Notes: generated from the letters alone by a model not told the origin. Positions 36,201-49,825 are shown, numbered from the stretch's first letter. The stretch: 64,000 bases of DNA from Datnioides undecimradiatus (GCA_008933995.1 WARS01000046.1:11174526-11238525); one strand, 5' to 3'. A program made the numbers and translations.

Positions 36201-36809
36201 GGCGCTATCATCATGGGCGATGGATGTTACTGCCCAACCCCCCGACACACACATACACACACCAGCACCACCAGCACCACCAGTACGACGACAGACTGCC
36301 TCACCCTGTCATTTGTCGTGACCGAACCACCGCCAGTCAACCGCCGAGACTGTTGAAACACGTCCGGAGAGATCCGCGTGAGAGGCGAACGTGGAGGAGG
36401 GCCCATGCGGTGCACGTGAGATCTGGGGGGTTTAAACGCTGCCCGAGTTCTCACCAGTTATGAGACATTGACGAAAAACACCTAAAACAGCCTTTAAAGC
36501 CCAGACCTGCTACTGTTGTGAAAATGTGCGTTAGAGGGTTAAAATAATAAACAACTTTTCTAAAAAAAAAACTAACAAACAAACAAAAATAACAACTGAT
36601 ATTCTTGTTTGTATGGTCTATATTTTGTTATATTCCTTAGTAAATTAATAAGGAGGATTATGGTAAATATATGTACATATGTAAAATACAGTTTTTACAA
36701 GGCCCCAAACATCCTCTATATTAAAGGGCATTAATTGTTATTAAACCAATTAAGATTACAGCCCTCCATAATGTACCATGTTGGTTGTCTCACTAAGAAC
36801 ACATGCCGA

Positions 36810-36990
36810 CAGTGGCAGAGGAAGCACTTACACTCTTATGTGCATGAAAGTAATAAATACGCACTATAAAGCACTTGAAACCTAAATCCTGCATTAAGGA
36901 GGTGTAAGTATTCTCAGCAAAAAGAACACGAGCATCAACATTAAACTACTCATTGTGTATTTGATGAGCAGCAGTTCAGTGGTGGATAGT
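36810..36990. repeat. Decayed fish MITE-like repeat
   Basis: It begins 'acagtggcagaggaagcactta', ends near 'ttcagtggtggatagtgg', and has 'cttacac', 'ctgcattaa' and 'aaactact' phrases. These recall the abundant teleost element family with inverted ends like CAGTGGTGGAAAGTAACT. It resembles the longer copy at 41.5-42.1 kb. Confidence 0.5.
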
Positions 36991-39639
36991 GGCAGGTGTG
37001 AACGTGGAGCCCATCGTGCCATCTCGTCTTGCACCTGTTAGCAAGTTTAGTCTACAAAAATCATACTCATCATCATATTTCATAGTGAGGATTTTGTAGC
37101 CCCATCTCACAGTTATAAAATCGCAAAAGCTATATGGATTTGTCATATTATATTTATATTTTTAATTAGAATTCCCTAAACCAAAGTCTAAATGCCGTTT
37201 TAAAGGCTTCCTAACACTGCTAAAAACTCTAATGGGAATATTCTAAATCCTTTTAAATTCATTTGTCAAATTCACACTTGATTATATCTAATTTACTCAA
37301 CATAGAAAAATTGTAAATTGGTGGGGTGTGGGGTGTAAACTCATACCCTCCAAGGCTGCTACAACTCTAGCTTCCCCGAGTAAATACCAAGGACATGACC
37401 TGAGTGTCCTCAATTAGAGCTACGGCCTTCTGTATAATCATGATCTAGTAACGAAAGCTAAAAAAAAATACAGCATTTCCTTTTCACGTGAAACAGTCCA
37501 TGTGTAAACTAGGAAACGGAAATACTCAGGTAAAGTTCCTATGCTTCAAATTAGTAATTCACTGGGGTATTTGAGGAAATGTACTTTGGACAGATTATTC
37601 TAGTTTGTAATAATGTAATTTATTACATGTTATATACTTCCTGTTGCTGGTAGAGCTTAAACTTCACTCCCAAACAGGCAGGATCTGGACCGACTAACTC
37701 TGTGGAAGACATGACAGGTGTAATGTGGCAACAAACTTAAGATCTTTATTAAAAAGCTTGTATAGAGCTTTGTACGTCTCACTTTATAACTGACGGTCCT
37801 GCCCGTCAGTGTGTGGCATTGATCTCATACATCACTGATTATATGTGTAAATCAAAAGAAATGAATGACTTGGTGATTTGAAACTCGTAGGTTAGCCATT
37901 CTTGTATCTCGTCTGTCATTGTATACATAAAATGGTATCTTAAAGGCTGAGAGTTCCTCGTCTTATACATCTCTTACACTTAGAAACAAATATACGCCAG
38001 ATCTTCGGTTTCTCTGCTCGATTAATGTGTTTTAACCACTTTGAAACTCTCAGTTACAAAATAATAGTTTCAGCAGTTTTAATAGCATCTGGCATGTAAC
38101 GAGCATTTAGTTTGTTTTTCTTGCGCCCAGGCTTAAAGAGCTATTTTTTTTAGTGTAAGATGTTCTGCAGTCTGAAAGAATCACAACCTGTCATCAATGA
38201 CAGCAGCCACTTTGCTACCTAATTGAAACTGCAGACTTTTTTTAATGGTTCAAAACGGTGATGAAAGCTGGAAGAGCTGGGCTCAATGGAAGTCTTGAAC
38301 ACAGTTATTACATAAATCCAATCTCTTTTTTTAAAAAGTGCCCATTACAGGCTGAGACTTCTTCTGCTGTGGGAGAGCAACTGAAGTGATAGTCACATTG
38401 TGTCCTGTCAAATGATCAATACGATTCAATCAGCTGATCCAATCAGTTCCACTGTTACATTAAAAACTAATCACTTATTATATGTCTTAGAGCAAAATTT
38501 ACATTTTTCATCCTCCACCTTTGGATGGGTCATCACATCGTTACTAAAACTGTGCACCTAGAAATAAAATGGTTTGTATTGTTTGGTTCACAGGGGTGAA
38601 AGAGGTGGGGCCACTGACAGAGAAACAGACTCAAACCCAAATCATATGAGTAATAACCTTAAAATAACACTTCCTCTTTACTGTCTGAGCGTGGCCAGCT
38701 CGGCTTCATGTAGGTAACATTCAATCCATGTAGTGAACAGAAGGAAACATTAGCCGTAGCTTCTCCTACCACTGCTCTGCTGTACATCATTGTGCCCAGC
38801 GTGTTTTTAACAATCATACTCTCAGTATCCACGGGCAGTGCGTTCATAATAAATGAATCTGCAGCACATGATTTAGCATCCAAGTTGTGGTGTCAGGGCA
38901 AAAGATAAGGCTGTGAAGGTAATGTGTTCAACTTGAGACACTGGGCACCAGGGTTCACGCTCCATCTAAGATCAACAGCTGATGATGTTTTATCTCAGCA
39001 GTTAATCAAATACGGCCTGTCCAGCGCTAAACGGCAGAGAAATTTACAAGGAGGTGGTGAGTGTACTGAATATTTAACTGCTACACAACCAGAAAGGAGC
39101 CGATGGAGACTAGAACAGGCAAACAACTCCAAGTTAATGCAAATGCGGCGCTCTAATGTCATTTCTTGAAAAACTGCAGCCAAAAAAACAACCAAGTTCA
39201 CATCAGCTGTGGCAAAATGCCTAAGAAAGCCCCTTCACTGATGGCTCAGTCTAAATAAAGTGTAAAATGAACATCCATATAATTAATTTACAACAGGCAA
39301 ACAATTAATTCAGAGCTGTAAATAATTTTTTGGTATCTGTTTTCACCCGTTAATGAATTGCATGAAGAATATATATGAGGGATTTAATCAAAAGATATTA
39401 AGTCATTTTCTTTTCTGTACAGATGAGTACAGAGGACTGACGGAGAGCTTCATCACATGGTGCAACGTCAATCACCTGAAGCTCAGCGTCATCGGGGCGA
39501 ATGAGCTGCTGCTGCTTTACACACATTGTTTAACCTGTTAGCATTGAGGATCTCTACAGCCAACACTGTTTCAAGGCAGACAACCAGGATTAGTGTCCCC
39601 AGTTCAGTGTCAGTAACCAAATGTGTAACATGTTCACAA

Positions 39640-40145
39640 ACTACTCTTCTGTTCTTGAGTTATGGTGTTAAATAATGGCCACAAATGCGTTTTTGTAGAA
39701 TATTGCGACGTCACAGTGAAGATGACTTTTGGCATTGTGGACGTCATCTCTTTGTCATCTTATATTATTAGACCTTTGTGTGAAACTTTATCATAATTAA
39801 CGCATTCATTTTTAAATTATGGCAGAAAATGTGTTTGACAGCCAAAGTCTAATCAGTTTGTGTTTGAGTTCAAGGGAATATTTGTGCCAGATGTGAGGAA
39901 ACAACCTCCAGGGGTGTTCCTGATTTACTGCATTCACAAGAATATGACGTTCACCATGACCTTGGCATCTGACTGCAAGAATTTAATCAGTTCATCTTTG
40001 AGTCCAAGTAGATGTTTGTACCAAAAAGAGAAATTAGCTTAAAGTGTTCTTGAGATATTGTGCTTACAAGAATGGGATAGAGTAGTGGGCAACCACAAAA
40101 TGTAAAACCTCTGATCACAGATGCCGCTGATGTGGAGGCATAAAA
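39640..40145 (+). repeat. Dispersed teleost repeat with two internal tandem units
   Basis: Two imperfect units can be lined up. One has 'taatcagtttgtgtttgagttc', 'tatttgtgccagatgtg' and 'gtgttcctgatttactgc'. The other has 'taatcagttcatctttgagtcc', 'agatgtttgtaccaaaaag' and 'gtgttcttgagatattgtgc'. Each is followed by 'acaagaat'. The block ends 'ggaggcata'. This matches a repeat family seen often in fish genomes, whose units end in 'tgagatatcgcgttcacgag'. It shows no coding capacity. Confidence 0.65.
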
Positions 40146-41494
40146 AAAGAGAAAGATATCATTGAATGCTGCTTTAACCACGGCGACATAATCCAGAGCA
40201 AAACTCTCTATCAATTTACAAGAAAGTCAAGAGCAATGTCATACTAAATGATCTGAGAAAGAGGCTGATTCAAGGTTCCTCCATCACACATAAACCTCAC
40301 AAAGCTGCCTTGTAATACAGTAAATAACTGTCTGGGTCAGAGTAGTTGGAGAAACTTAATACTTTTAATACACAGGATATGATTGCATCAGGTATAATAA
40401 GATTGAGTCCTTCTATCTCCTTTTAAGAAACTACAAAACTAGTTTTACAGCCTCCTTTCAAGTGTCCAGGAGTTGAATGTTTCATGGTATCTCACTTTAA
40501 AGTCAAGAGCTTTAGTTGGTGCATTCAATCATTCACTTAAATAGTAATTGCTATCAGTCGGAGATGCTAACAGGGGCAAACTGAGCTTCACCGCCTGCAG
40601 CTGTTACAACCGTCCCTTGAGTTGCAAGTAGACGTGTGCGTTTTTAAAACATCCGGGGGAAAACATCAAGTTACAAAAGTACAAAAGTACAAAAAAAAGC
40701 AGGGAAATGAACCTCAAATTGTGTTAAAAAGACATAAGAAATAAAAAAGCAGTGACAGTAAGAGAGGTGGATGGCTCACAGGAAGTGGCACACAGGGACA
40801 GCCGTACCTCTGTCCACATATTGATACACGTATCTGAGTGCTGACTGCCTCAAAGCACAGCTACACACCTACATCTCAGAGCCAGACATGAAAGCATGGG
40901 AGCCACTGTGGACAAAGAGTATATGGCAGGGCGAAAATTAATTTAATAATCAGGGCAGAGCGTCTACACTTAAAGGGGGCAGCATGGGTTAATTATTGAA
41001 TTAAACATATATCACCATGAAAGGACAGTTCAGCACACAGTCCCCGCTCTGACTAGCCTTTGTTATAGAAGTATACAAACCGGGAGAGGCATTAACGGGG
41101 AAGGGAACAGACTATCAGATATGATTTGTTTCGGAAAAGTGAACTTGTGTCAAGCCCGGTGTTTAGGTGCGGGGTTTCCTCGGGACAATGACAGTGAATG
41201 GACATAAACAAGCCTCTCCTAATGAAACCAAGCAACCGCGGCACTAATCTCGCTTCTCATCGGAAGGTGCTCCTCCCGCATGGAGCAGCTCAAATGACAA
41301 AGAGTGTAAACACATAAAATATTTGACTACGTGTTACACGCAATCAAATGTATAGTCATTCACACAGGTCCAGATCGTAAGACTTTCTATGCAGAATCAG
41401 GTATAGACTTTAAATGGAGTTGTGCTGTATTATTTTGTGGTTTTAAATGTTCAGGAAAAAAGCCTTAATCAGTATTAAGTGGTTAATGATTAGC

Positions 41495-42140
41495 AGAGGT
41501 GTACAGTAGTAACAGGCTTTACCATGTAGTATCATTCAATAGAAGTACTTAATTTTACTCAAGTAACAGGAATAACACGACTATGCTAAATATCCACTTA
41601 TAAGTAAACGTCCTGCATTCTACTTAAGCACAAAGGTTTTATCAGAAAAATGTACTTACAGTATAAAAAGTACTGATAGTAGTGTGACTGATAATGTGCT
41701 GCCTTATTAGATAGTTAATATTAATGTCTCAGTGCACATTAGCATTTTACTGTTGTAGCTGCTCAAGGTGTGGCCCGTTTCATCTACATTACACATATAC
41801 AGTTAATCTCAGAGTCCAAGAGTCACAAGTTATAGCTGAGGGGTTGTGAGATGATTAATGGGAGAGGAGAGAGGAAGAAGAAAGTTTTGCTTGGAAAATG
41901 TGACTTTTTCTTTTTAAATTATTTGTCTCATCTTTGAAATACTGGATACGTTTACCTCATCCGGCCCCGGAAAAGTTTTAAATCAGACCACCTGAGAGGT
42001 TAAGAGGCCATAGATATATAGTATCATAAAATAAAATACTCAATGAAATGCAGAACGATAGAATTATACTTAAATACAGTACTTAAGTTAAATGTACTTG
42101 CTGGTACTCAGTTAATGTACTTGCTTTACACCACTTCATG
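41495..42140. repeat. Decayed hAT-like MITE with inverted ends
   Basis: The left end, 'agaggtgtacagtagtaac', followed by 'acttaattttactcaagtaac', is mirrored on the right by 'acttaagttaaatgtacttg' and 'tgtactt...tttacaccactt'. The mirrored ACTCAAGTA/TACTTGAGT-type ends are typical of a very common teleost nonautonomous DNA transposon. Internal phrases 'gtcctgcattctactta' and 'aaagtactgatagtagtg' fit as well. No transposase remains. A short relative ('tcggtactttgtacttttct') lies at about 43510-43545. Confidence 0.65.
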
Positions 42141-44045
42141 ATGAACAGCTGACAGACATGGAGGACAGCTTTGTGATGTCAATGCTTGCAGAAATGCCTC
42201 GTATCAATACTGTGGAGTTTCTGAGGAAGTTTGAGTGTATATTTTAAGTGTTGCAAAAGACTGCAGAAACAATTCTAGTGGGTCTTATATCATTGCTGAT
42301 TTAAGCATTAGATTTGTATGTTGGCAGGGACCCACTGATAATTCACAGTGGATTGGCTTTACAGTAATGGCTCAGTTATTAGTCCTGCACGGCTATTTAA
42401 TGACGGGTCTAGGTGTGAGTCATTAAAACACTTCTATATTACGTTTTATGACATTTATGATGGTTTAGTGAGGTGGGGTGCGGTCTGTTGAATCAGAGAA
42501 GAAATGTTATAAAGAGGTGCTGCATGGTGAGCGTTAGTCTGCAGAAGAAACTCCAAGAGATTAATGTTCAACTACAATAAACTGGTGGTGTCAAAGAGTG
42601 GCCCGGCTGATCAGCCTTTCTCATTCAAGCTGCAGGATAGTCTCATGGCGGGACTGGAAAAAGGCAAGACTTGGCAGAAAAGAAGCAGTAAGTCATTTCT
42701 GATAGTGTGAACAAGAAAGAGCATTAGTAAAAGGTGGCTGCTGGTTGATAGTGATGAGTAGGAGCATAACAAAGCACATCTACTCTAATGCTCCAGTGTC
42801 GACCCAAGCGCTGTAATTAATGTTTGTATTTCAGTTGCATGCAACTTTGGAATTCTACCAATTATAAGGTGAAATTGTTTTCTTTTGCAATTGGCAGCAT
42901 TTCTTTGACACCTCCTAAATGCAGTGTAAATCAGTTAAGGCTGGTTCAGCTTTAACATCTGAGTGTTGCTGCTGCCTTACACATATGACTTGACTGAGCT
43001 TAATTTATTAGTTCAAAGTTGCTGCATGAGTTTTGAAAACGTAAAAGCAACTGCGTGAAGTTCACTAAACTTGAGATGACAAGTCCTGTGAACTCAACAG
43101 CTGCTCGGTCACACGGACAAACACGCAGTTTTGCTTTCCATTCACTCTTTCTCCGTTTGAGGAGTCACTTCTTCTCCATCGCTTTTTTTTTTTTTTACAT
43201 GAAGAATTTACAGCTGCAGCGGCTTCAGCTGGGGCGCCTTTGTGGCAGAGTCAGTACAAAGGTAACCAATTATCCAATTTATTTCACATGAAGGCAAAGA
43301 GTCAGTCTGAAGTCCATGAAACTGGCAGAAATTTGTCTGGCAGAACTTTTCTGCTTTTCTCGGCTCCTGTCTCATTAATCAAGCCATGACCCTTCAGATT
43401 TATCGTGTGACTCTCTGGAAATCTGTATATCAAATCTAACTGTATATTAAATCTAGCTCCATCTCAACCAGCCACGTCAGACATATGCTAATTACCTGCT
43501 AATACATCAGTATCGGTACTTTGTACTTTTCTTCCACTACTGAAATATTAAACATGGGTGTTTGATGCACAATCCCGATATTAAAAGCGCATGAATGAAT
43601 TACACGTATTAAACAAAGGGGTTTTCCTATTAGATGATCAACATAAACAGTTAAAACAAAGACTGAGATTCAAAAGCATAGGATCTGGAATTAAACAGTC
43701 GTGACATTTTAACAGAGTTTCCGGATCCCAGTCAGTTTCTATACAAACAGGAAACTGTCACCACAGACACAGGCATTCCTCACACAGATCGTTGATCGAC
43801 TGTGGCGTTTAATAGGCCACTACTGAAGTGCTGAAACATTTACACTTAACTGGTTTTCGTATACAACTCCATGTCTCATTATAATCTGTTAAAAAAAGGG
43901 AACAGATGAAAGGAATCTCTCTCTAATTCTTGACTCAATGAAGCCCTTCTGTTGCCACTTCCCCCACCTTCCATCTCTCCTCAGCAGCCTGCGCTGAGGA
44001 TCTCTCACTGACGAACCCGAGCCTCTGGTGCTTCATCTATGATGT

Positions 44046-44067
44046 CATAACGGCATCATCCGTTATG
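44046..44067. promoter_or_regulatory. Perfect inverted repeat with two MYB-like cores
   Basis: CATAACGG and CCGTTATG form a perfect 8-base inverted pair separated by CATCAT. AACGG/CCGTT is the core of vertebrate MYB sites. The element lies about 750 bases from the candidate 5' exon at 44.8 kb, on its downstream side. Function is inferred from the motif only. Confidence 0.35.
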
Positions 44068-44810
44068 AGCTCGTTGCCGTTTATGACCTAATTGGCACAA
44101 CAGTGATGTGGGCTAATTGCGTTGGCATTTGTGAAGCCTCCACGGTTTACCTGCGCGGTGCATACGCGCTGGATTGAACCAATGGCTGCCCAGCCCTCTC
44201 TCTCTCGATCTGATTGTTGATCAGTCTGATTTGTTTATTTTCAGTCAACACGTTAAGTAGCCCGTTTAAGGCCCCACGTGTGTCACGCACCCCAAGACAT
44301 GCCACAGATGCATGAGCCTTAAAGTTTGCAACCCTTCACGCACCCGCACGCACCCGCACACACACATACACAGAGGGACTAATGTCCAGGTGGCCACATC
44401 TCGCATCCATCCAGCCAATCCTTATATTAGTGAGCTCGCCGGCAGCAGCCAGCCTTATCACTGACCTTGTGTCAGCCTATCCCGCGGACAAAGCACTATT
44501 ATCGCTTTGGCATTACACTTTGGTGGCTTGCTGCTGGTGCTGGTGGAGGAGCAGTGGAGGTTGTGGGGGAGGTGGGGGGGTGCTATGATAACACCACATT
44601 GCATGGCCAGTCGGAGTGAGTACCACTCCCTGGGAATCTCCTTCATCATCATGGCCATTATCTGCCTCTGCAACGTCCTCCAGACATGACTAAAAAGCAT
44701 GCACAAAAGAGGAAAGCTGCCTGTGCAACCCGTGCTCTGCCTGAATAAAAAAAAAACAAAAACCCAGAAAGCTCAATGAGAGACGGTAATGTGGAGCAGC
44801 CGCTACTTAC

Positions 44811-45222
44811 CGTACCGTAGCTCCGTGTGGCAGGCACGATCTCGTCTGGTTTTCAATGGTGTGAGGATCCAGTCAGGGCACCTTGTTTTCCAAATGGCTA
44901 GGTAAGACAAGTCCGCCTCGTCCGGCTGGTTAACCGATGCAGCCCAACTAGAGGAAATAAACACGAATGTCGCCGATGTTTCGCCACTCCACCCGAAAGG
45001 AGCCCTCTTTTTTTTTGAGAAATCGACGAGAGCAGAGACCGAGCAAACAACTCTCTTCTCGCAAGTAGAGGTAACACTCCTTTCCGAGACGAGCAGGGTT
45101 TGCTCAGGATGTTTGGTCTTTTTTTTTTTTTTTTCTTTTTTTTTTTTTTTTGCTCCTATCCCATCCACTCCTCCGACGCCAACACGGCTGCAAACCTTGA
45201 GTGTTGCTCGCTGGAGATCCCG
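44811..45222 (-). other. Candidate noncoding first exon with TATA-type promoter (- strand)
   Basis: The - strand has ATATAAGCG at about 45254-45246, a TATA-like box roughly 30 bases before the proposed start. The exon ends TACG|GTAAGT, an ideal donor, at 44811. The region is CpG-rich. It contains a long T tract on the + (T16 C T15, 45119-45151) that reads as poly-A/Lys codons on the -. The frame through it lacks an ATG at its start, so I treat it as untranslated. It may be an alternative first exon of bahd1 or the start of a separate noncoding RNA. Confidence 0.4.
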
Positions 45223-47814
45223 CACACACACGGACGCACACGTCGCTTATATCCGTCACTTGGCGTTAAGACTGTACGCAGCTTTCAGTTTGCGCACCAG
45301 TCGGTGTGTTGCTACTGAACAACAACTAGCAGCACAACATGACTGACTGACTGCAGCGCTGACAGACGGGGTTGGGCTGGGTTCTCCCCCCTCCTCCTCC
45401 TCCACCTCCTCGTTTTCCTCCTCCTGACACGCAAAGTGTAGAAATCCTCAACAAAAGTCTCGCTTAAACATTACAGACCAAGTCTAAGAAACAAATGTTT
45501 TACATAACAACAGCAACAAGAACATCCTCATCCTACTTCTGTGCTGAAGCATGTGATGGCAACATGGTGAGTCTTTTAAAGGGGTATCCACGCGTAACTG
45601 CAGGCGAGGGTTGCCTGTTTGGATCCACCCCCGTTAACTTTTCTTGGAGGGATGCGCTGTGGCGTTAATTGGACACGGTGGTGACTGACAGGCAGTGCGG
45701 AAGCACCTGTATACAAGCCGGTGTGCCTCGAAGTGGGACTCAGGCCAGGAAAACCTCTCCTGTGGTGCCTGCAAAGGCTCTGTGCCAAGGGTGCCAAGTA
45801 TGGGTCCACCCCAAATTATATTCCCAAGAAATGCTGTAGTCTATATAATCATACATGAGCCCCAAAGCATAAAGAGGAAATATGCCATTGGAGGCTTCAT
45901 TTAGTCCAGAAATGGACACACTAACTTTCCATGTTAAGTGCCTCAAGGGGCATAGATCCCTGGGGGTCCCAAACCCTCCAAGTTAAGTATATCAATTTGA
46001 ATAATATGCACCATTAAAAAAAAAAAAAAAAAATCAATTTCAACTAAATGTGCAGTTCTGCATTATTACCTAATCTTATGCCTGTCTGTTGCCCCCAGCT
46101 CATAATAATTAACTACTTCATTTATTCCCTTTGGGGAAATGTATTTTATTTACCCTGATTACAGTGATATTTACACACACACACACAAACACACACTAAA
46201 ACCAGTATACATGGAGTGGATGTGGAGAGCTATCACAGCCATGCACTACACAGCTCTGCAGTATAGTGCATGGCATGTATAACCTGAGTGGTTAGGTGCC
46301 TTGTTCTGCAGAGCCCTAGAGGTGAACTGGCACCTCTCTAGTCCACACTTCATATTAAATGGTCCATGGATTTTAACTTTCTGTGTCAAAATTCATTTTA
46401 TGTGTTTATGTTAGTTTGTATTTTTCACAAAGAGTGTATTCCTGATCAAAACTGTATTTAATCTAATTGCCTAAAACTAACTGACACAATGTCCAGGTAG
46501 TTTTTCAGGATAGGAGTACTTGTTAGTCTTTGGTTCTTTGGTGTATCACTGTAAACACAGTCAGACAAAGAATTTTATGTTCATTAAGTTCTCTCAAAGT
46601 CCATTGTTCCCAAAGTAGGATTTACTAAACTAACAACCCTACATTTAATTTTATTTCTGAACAAAGTCATCAAGATTTTCACTTTGGTAGCGAGACTGTA
46701 GCTGACTTGTAGCCACAAGACAGAATCCAAATCAACCGTGCATTTCAGTATTTGAGTCTCCTCTATAAACTCCATTTCACAGCTTTAATTGACTCCACAG
46801 ACAAGTGATTTTTGAACAGCTAACAGTGTCACCACAAGTGTCAAACACATTTTATTTTGATGAACTGGTAATTAAATGTAATTCTTCCACCAAGCGAAAT
46901 GATTCTTCAACAGCAGCTTCACAAAGTGATTGGCAAGTGATGCAATCTGATTGCTGCAGGTCCTGCATATTAACATTTAGATGGGATTTTTATGCAGCAT
47001 TGTGGGCTGATGTGCTGTGGCTCAAGTCCAGGTTGAGTCCAAAGTCCCATTTCTCAGGTTGGAGTTCTAATTATGAAGATCATGTGCAAGTGAGATCTTC
47101 AGTCCTTATAGGCCAAGTCTAAGTCTCCACTCTGAATAATCCACACAGGAACTTAATAAAAAGAAAATGTAAGACTCACAAGTAGTGAAGGCCTCTTTCA
47201 GAGCACTTGTCACAGTAGAAGAAAATCAGATCTTAATAATAACATTAATAATGGCTCCGGTCTATTCCAATGTTGGGTCCAAATGTCTTCTGCCAAATGT
47301 GACATTAGACAAAGTCATGTACTGTATTAACAAAACTGATGGTAACCCAACCAATCAAAACTGTGGACTTAATTCTGTGTACAAATGTAATTTCTTAATG
47401 GTTGTGTTCACACTTTGTTCAAAACATAGCAATTACATGCAAATCTAATGCTTTAAGCCAGTTTAGCCCCTGAACCTACAAAATGTATCCTATTTGTCTC
47501 ATGCATTAGCTGTAGAAACAGACTTGTTTCCAATGAATTATCCCTTTCTCCTCTTTAGTTCAAGAAAAACAGGGAAAAGAATAACCGTGGTGTCATAGGA
47601 GGAGGACTACCATGAGGTTGCAAAACTACATGCTCCCTTCAGTTTCCATAAAACTTATTGGTCAGAGATATGTTAATCAAACCTAGTGTGTACACAGTCC
47701 TGACATACAGGTAAAAATCTAAAAGTAAGTGGGAGCTCCTGGGAGGGTAAACCATAGGCGTGTGGGACCTTTTACATCCAGGTTAGAAGAAATGAAGTTA
47801 GAGATGCCAATATC

Positions 47815-48145
47815 AGCTTGTCATTTATTTGATCAGTCCACCACTTTGGTACACAGTCAAGATTAAAATGTCTTCCATCTGAAATGTCTGAAATAGCAAC
47901 ACCATGAGGTTGAGCTATTGGCTGGCTCATCCTATTGGATCATTCTGCTGCAACAGCAGGTCAAAACTGTATCTGCAACTAAAAATATTCCCTATGATAG
48001 CCTTAGCAAAATTAATGTTAGCATGCTAAGATAGTGAAGATGATTAGCGAGCTGATGCTAGCATTTCACTCAGGGCTCTGCTGTGCCTATAAGTACAGCC
48101 TTGCAAAGCTGTTAGCATGCATGTAGGCATGTCTATGCCCTACAA
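47815..48145. repeat. Decayed copy of the same dispersed repeat as at 1.5 kb
   Basis: Phrases 'gatcagtccaccactttggt', 'atgttagcatgctaag', 'gctagcatttcactcagggc', 'ctgtgcctataagtacagcc' and 'gctgttagcatg' match a well-spread teleost repeat rich in GCTAGC/TTAGCATG. No open frame. Confidence 0.6.
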
Positions 48146-48564
48146 TCATTTTTGTAAGGCTAAACCAATGCTAAAATCTGTGGGGTTTCAGTCTAATAAG
48201 GGGGTTTATAGTTGGGGTTTTCCACAAAGCACAGTCCAGACAGTCTGTATACAAAATAACAAGGATAACAGAATGTGATTTATGGAAAACCCCAGCTATA
48301 CCCCACTGTGTTGGACTGAGACAACATAGATTTTTGCTTTGCGTTAAAGTTACACTGAAAAAAGAGACACACATTCAATTAACTGTGTCAATAGATAGGA
48401 ACAATGAAATCGCTAGCAAAAGCCATTTGATCAGGTCTCTGATTGATCATTATTGAATGGTGAAAAAGGACTACAACTTCCTAAGCTGTCCAGGCTCATT
48501 ATGCAACACAGTTTACTCATTTACTGCCAGTATAGGGCTTATCCTTAATTACGTGTGCATGCTA

Positions 48565-48572
<8 letters not shown>

Positions 48573-48600
<28 letters not shown>
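48573..48600. repeat. (CA)n microsatellite
   Basis: About 14 CA units in intergenic DNA. Confidence 0.95.
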
Positions 48601-48605
<5 letters not shown>

Positions 48606-49825
48606 GTGGGATTCACAATTAAGCTGAATCAGGATGCAGGGCTTGGTGGAAGAGCATGCCTGCTAACTAGACGGTGTCTTATAAGAAGGAAAAGGAGACA
48701 AGCTGGAACATGAACTGGTCCTGTGTGACAACAAGGGTCCAGAAGCCCCATTATGTCTTTTTTTTGTCCACCACACCCGCACGCACGCACACACATACAT
48801 AAACACAGACTCATATTCCTCGTGCTGATTATTTAATTCCTTTAATTAATTATTTACATTTAAAGTCTTAACTACTCTGATTAACTGAAAGAGATAATCT
48901 TTTCTTTCATCCAAACCTCACTGGTTTATCAAAGTGACCTCATTTGTAAAGATGTCAGTTTTCTCACACACTCTCTTCTCTTACACTCATTTCACTATCG
49001 ATTCTCTTACTCTGAAACAGGAAGTGTGTTGTGTTTAGAGGCTCGACTGACACAGTGAACACTATCAAAGTCTCACTCTCAGCTGCAAACATTTCCTCTC
49101 GGTATGAAAACTGGAAAATCACACATATTTATCAGGTATATAAAATACACAAGGCAGATACGCTGTTAAGATCAAGGCCAAACCATTTATATAGCAACTG
49201 ATGCAATCACTGGTGTTTCTATCTTAGCATCTCAATTACATGTCTTTTAATTTCCTGGTGAGCTAACTGGGGCTTTGACATATCTCCCCAAAAGTTTTGT
49301 ACCTTTAATGATTACTGCTAAATGCTAACAAATGGGAGAAGGGGGATATGTTAAGAAAGATGTCATTAAATTCATTTCACAGCAGTGTACTTTAATTCAG
49401 AACATAGCATGCCAATTAAATCACACAATGACAAAAAATGTGTCAAAGCATATAAATGAGCTCTTGCAGGAATTGCATTTGGTGATGTCAGTCAGTGGAA
49501 AAACATGTCGCCACTTCAAATCAGACACTGTGCTGGTCTCAAGATGAAGCTTTGAAAAGCTCAGAGGTAAAACTTTAATGATTGCCAGCCTTCAGTGTTT
49601 CCAACATCCTCTTGTTTTCCTTCCTCTGTAATGAGCAAAGCCAATCAGCGGTCTAGATTCTTTGCCACCTTTGAGAACTTGACAACAAGGGTTTATAGGC
49701 AGCTAAGTCTGGAGAGACAAATCACACTACAACTTCGCTCTATGCTGGGGAGTAACAGCTCTGCCTGCGTCTGTGGCCAGAACACAGAAGGGAAATATTT
49801 TGTGTGATCTACATTACTTTCAATA

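Larger units (their letters stand above)
36991..44810. other. Gene-poor stretch, intergenic or upstream bahd1 intron
   Basis: No supportable coding exon in about 7.8 kb. It holds two dispersed repeats (39.64-40.15 and 41.5-42.14 kb), a fragment at 43.5 kb, and a less AT-rich patch from about 43.95 to 44.70 kb with inverted MYB-like sites at 44046-44067 and a G-rich run at 44558-44582. If the 45 kb exon belongs to bahd1, all of this is intron. Confidence 0.55.
45360..49800. other. Intergenic DNA upstream of the receptor gene
   Basis: AT-rich with poly-A near 46013-46033, CA tracts near 46172 and 48573-48600, and a decayed repeat at 47.8-48.1 kb. No coding exon was supported. The only long open frames are low-quality ones of 60-105 codons without recognisable content. 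Confidence 0.6.

Noticed and set aside
35634-36260. 208- and 191-codon open frames across the CpG-rich block
   Set aside because: Driven by (GT)n/(CA)n runs read as His-Thr or Val-Cys repeats; overlapping open frames on both strands point to low complexity, not coding.
44803-45231. 142-codon - strand frame in the 44.8-45.2 kb exon
   Set aside because: Starts at GTG, includes a poly-Lys run from a T tract, and stops just after the splice donor; better seen as an untranslated exon.
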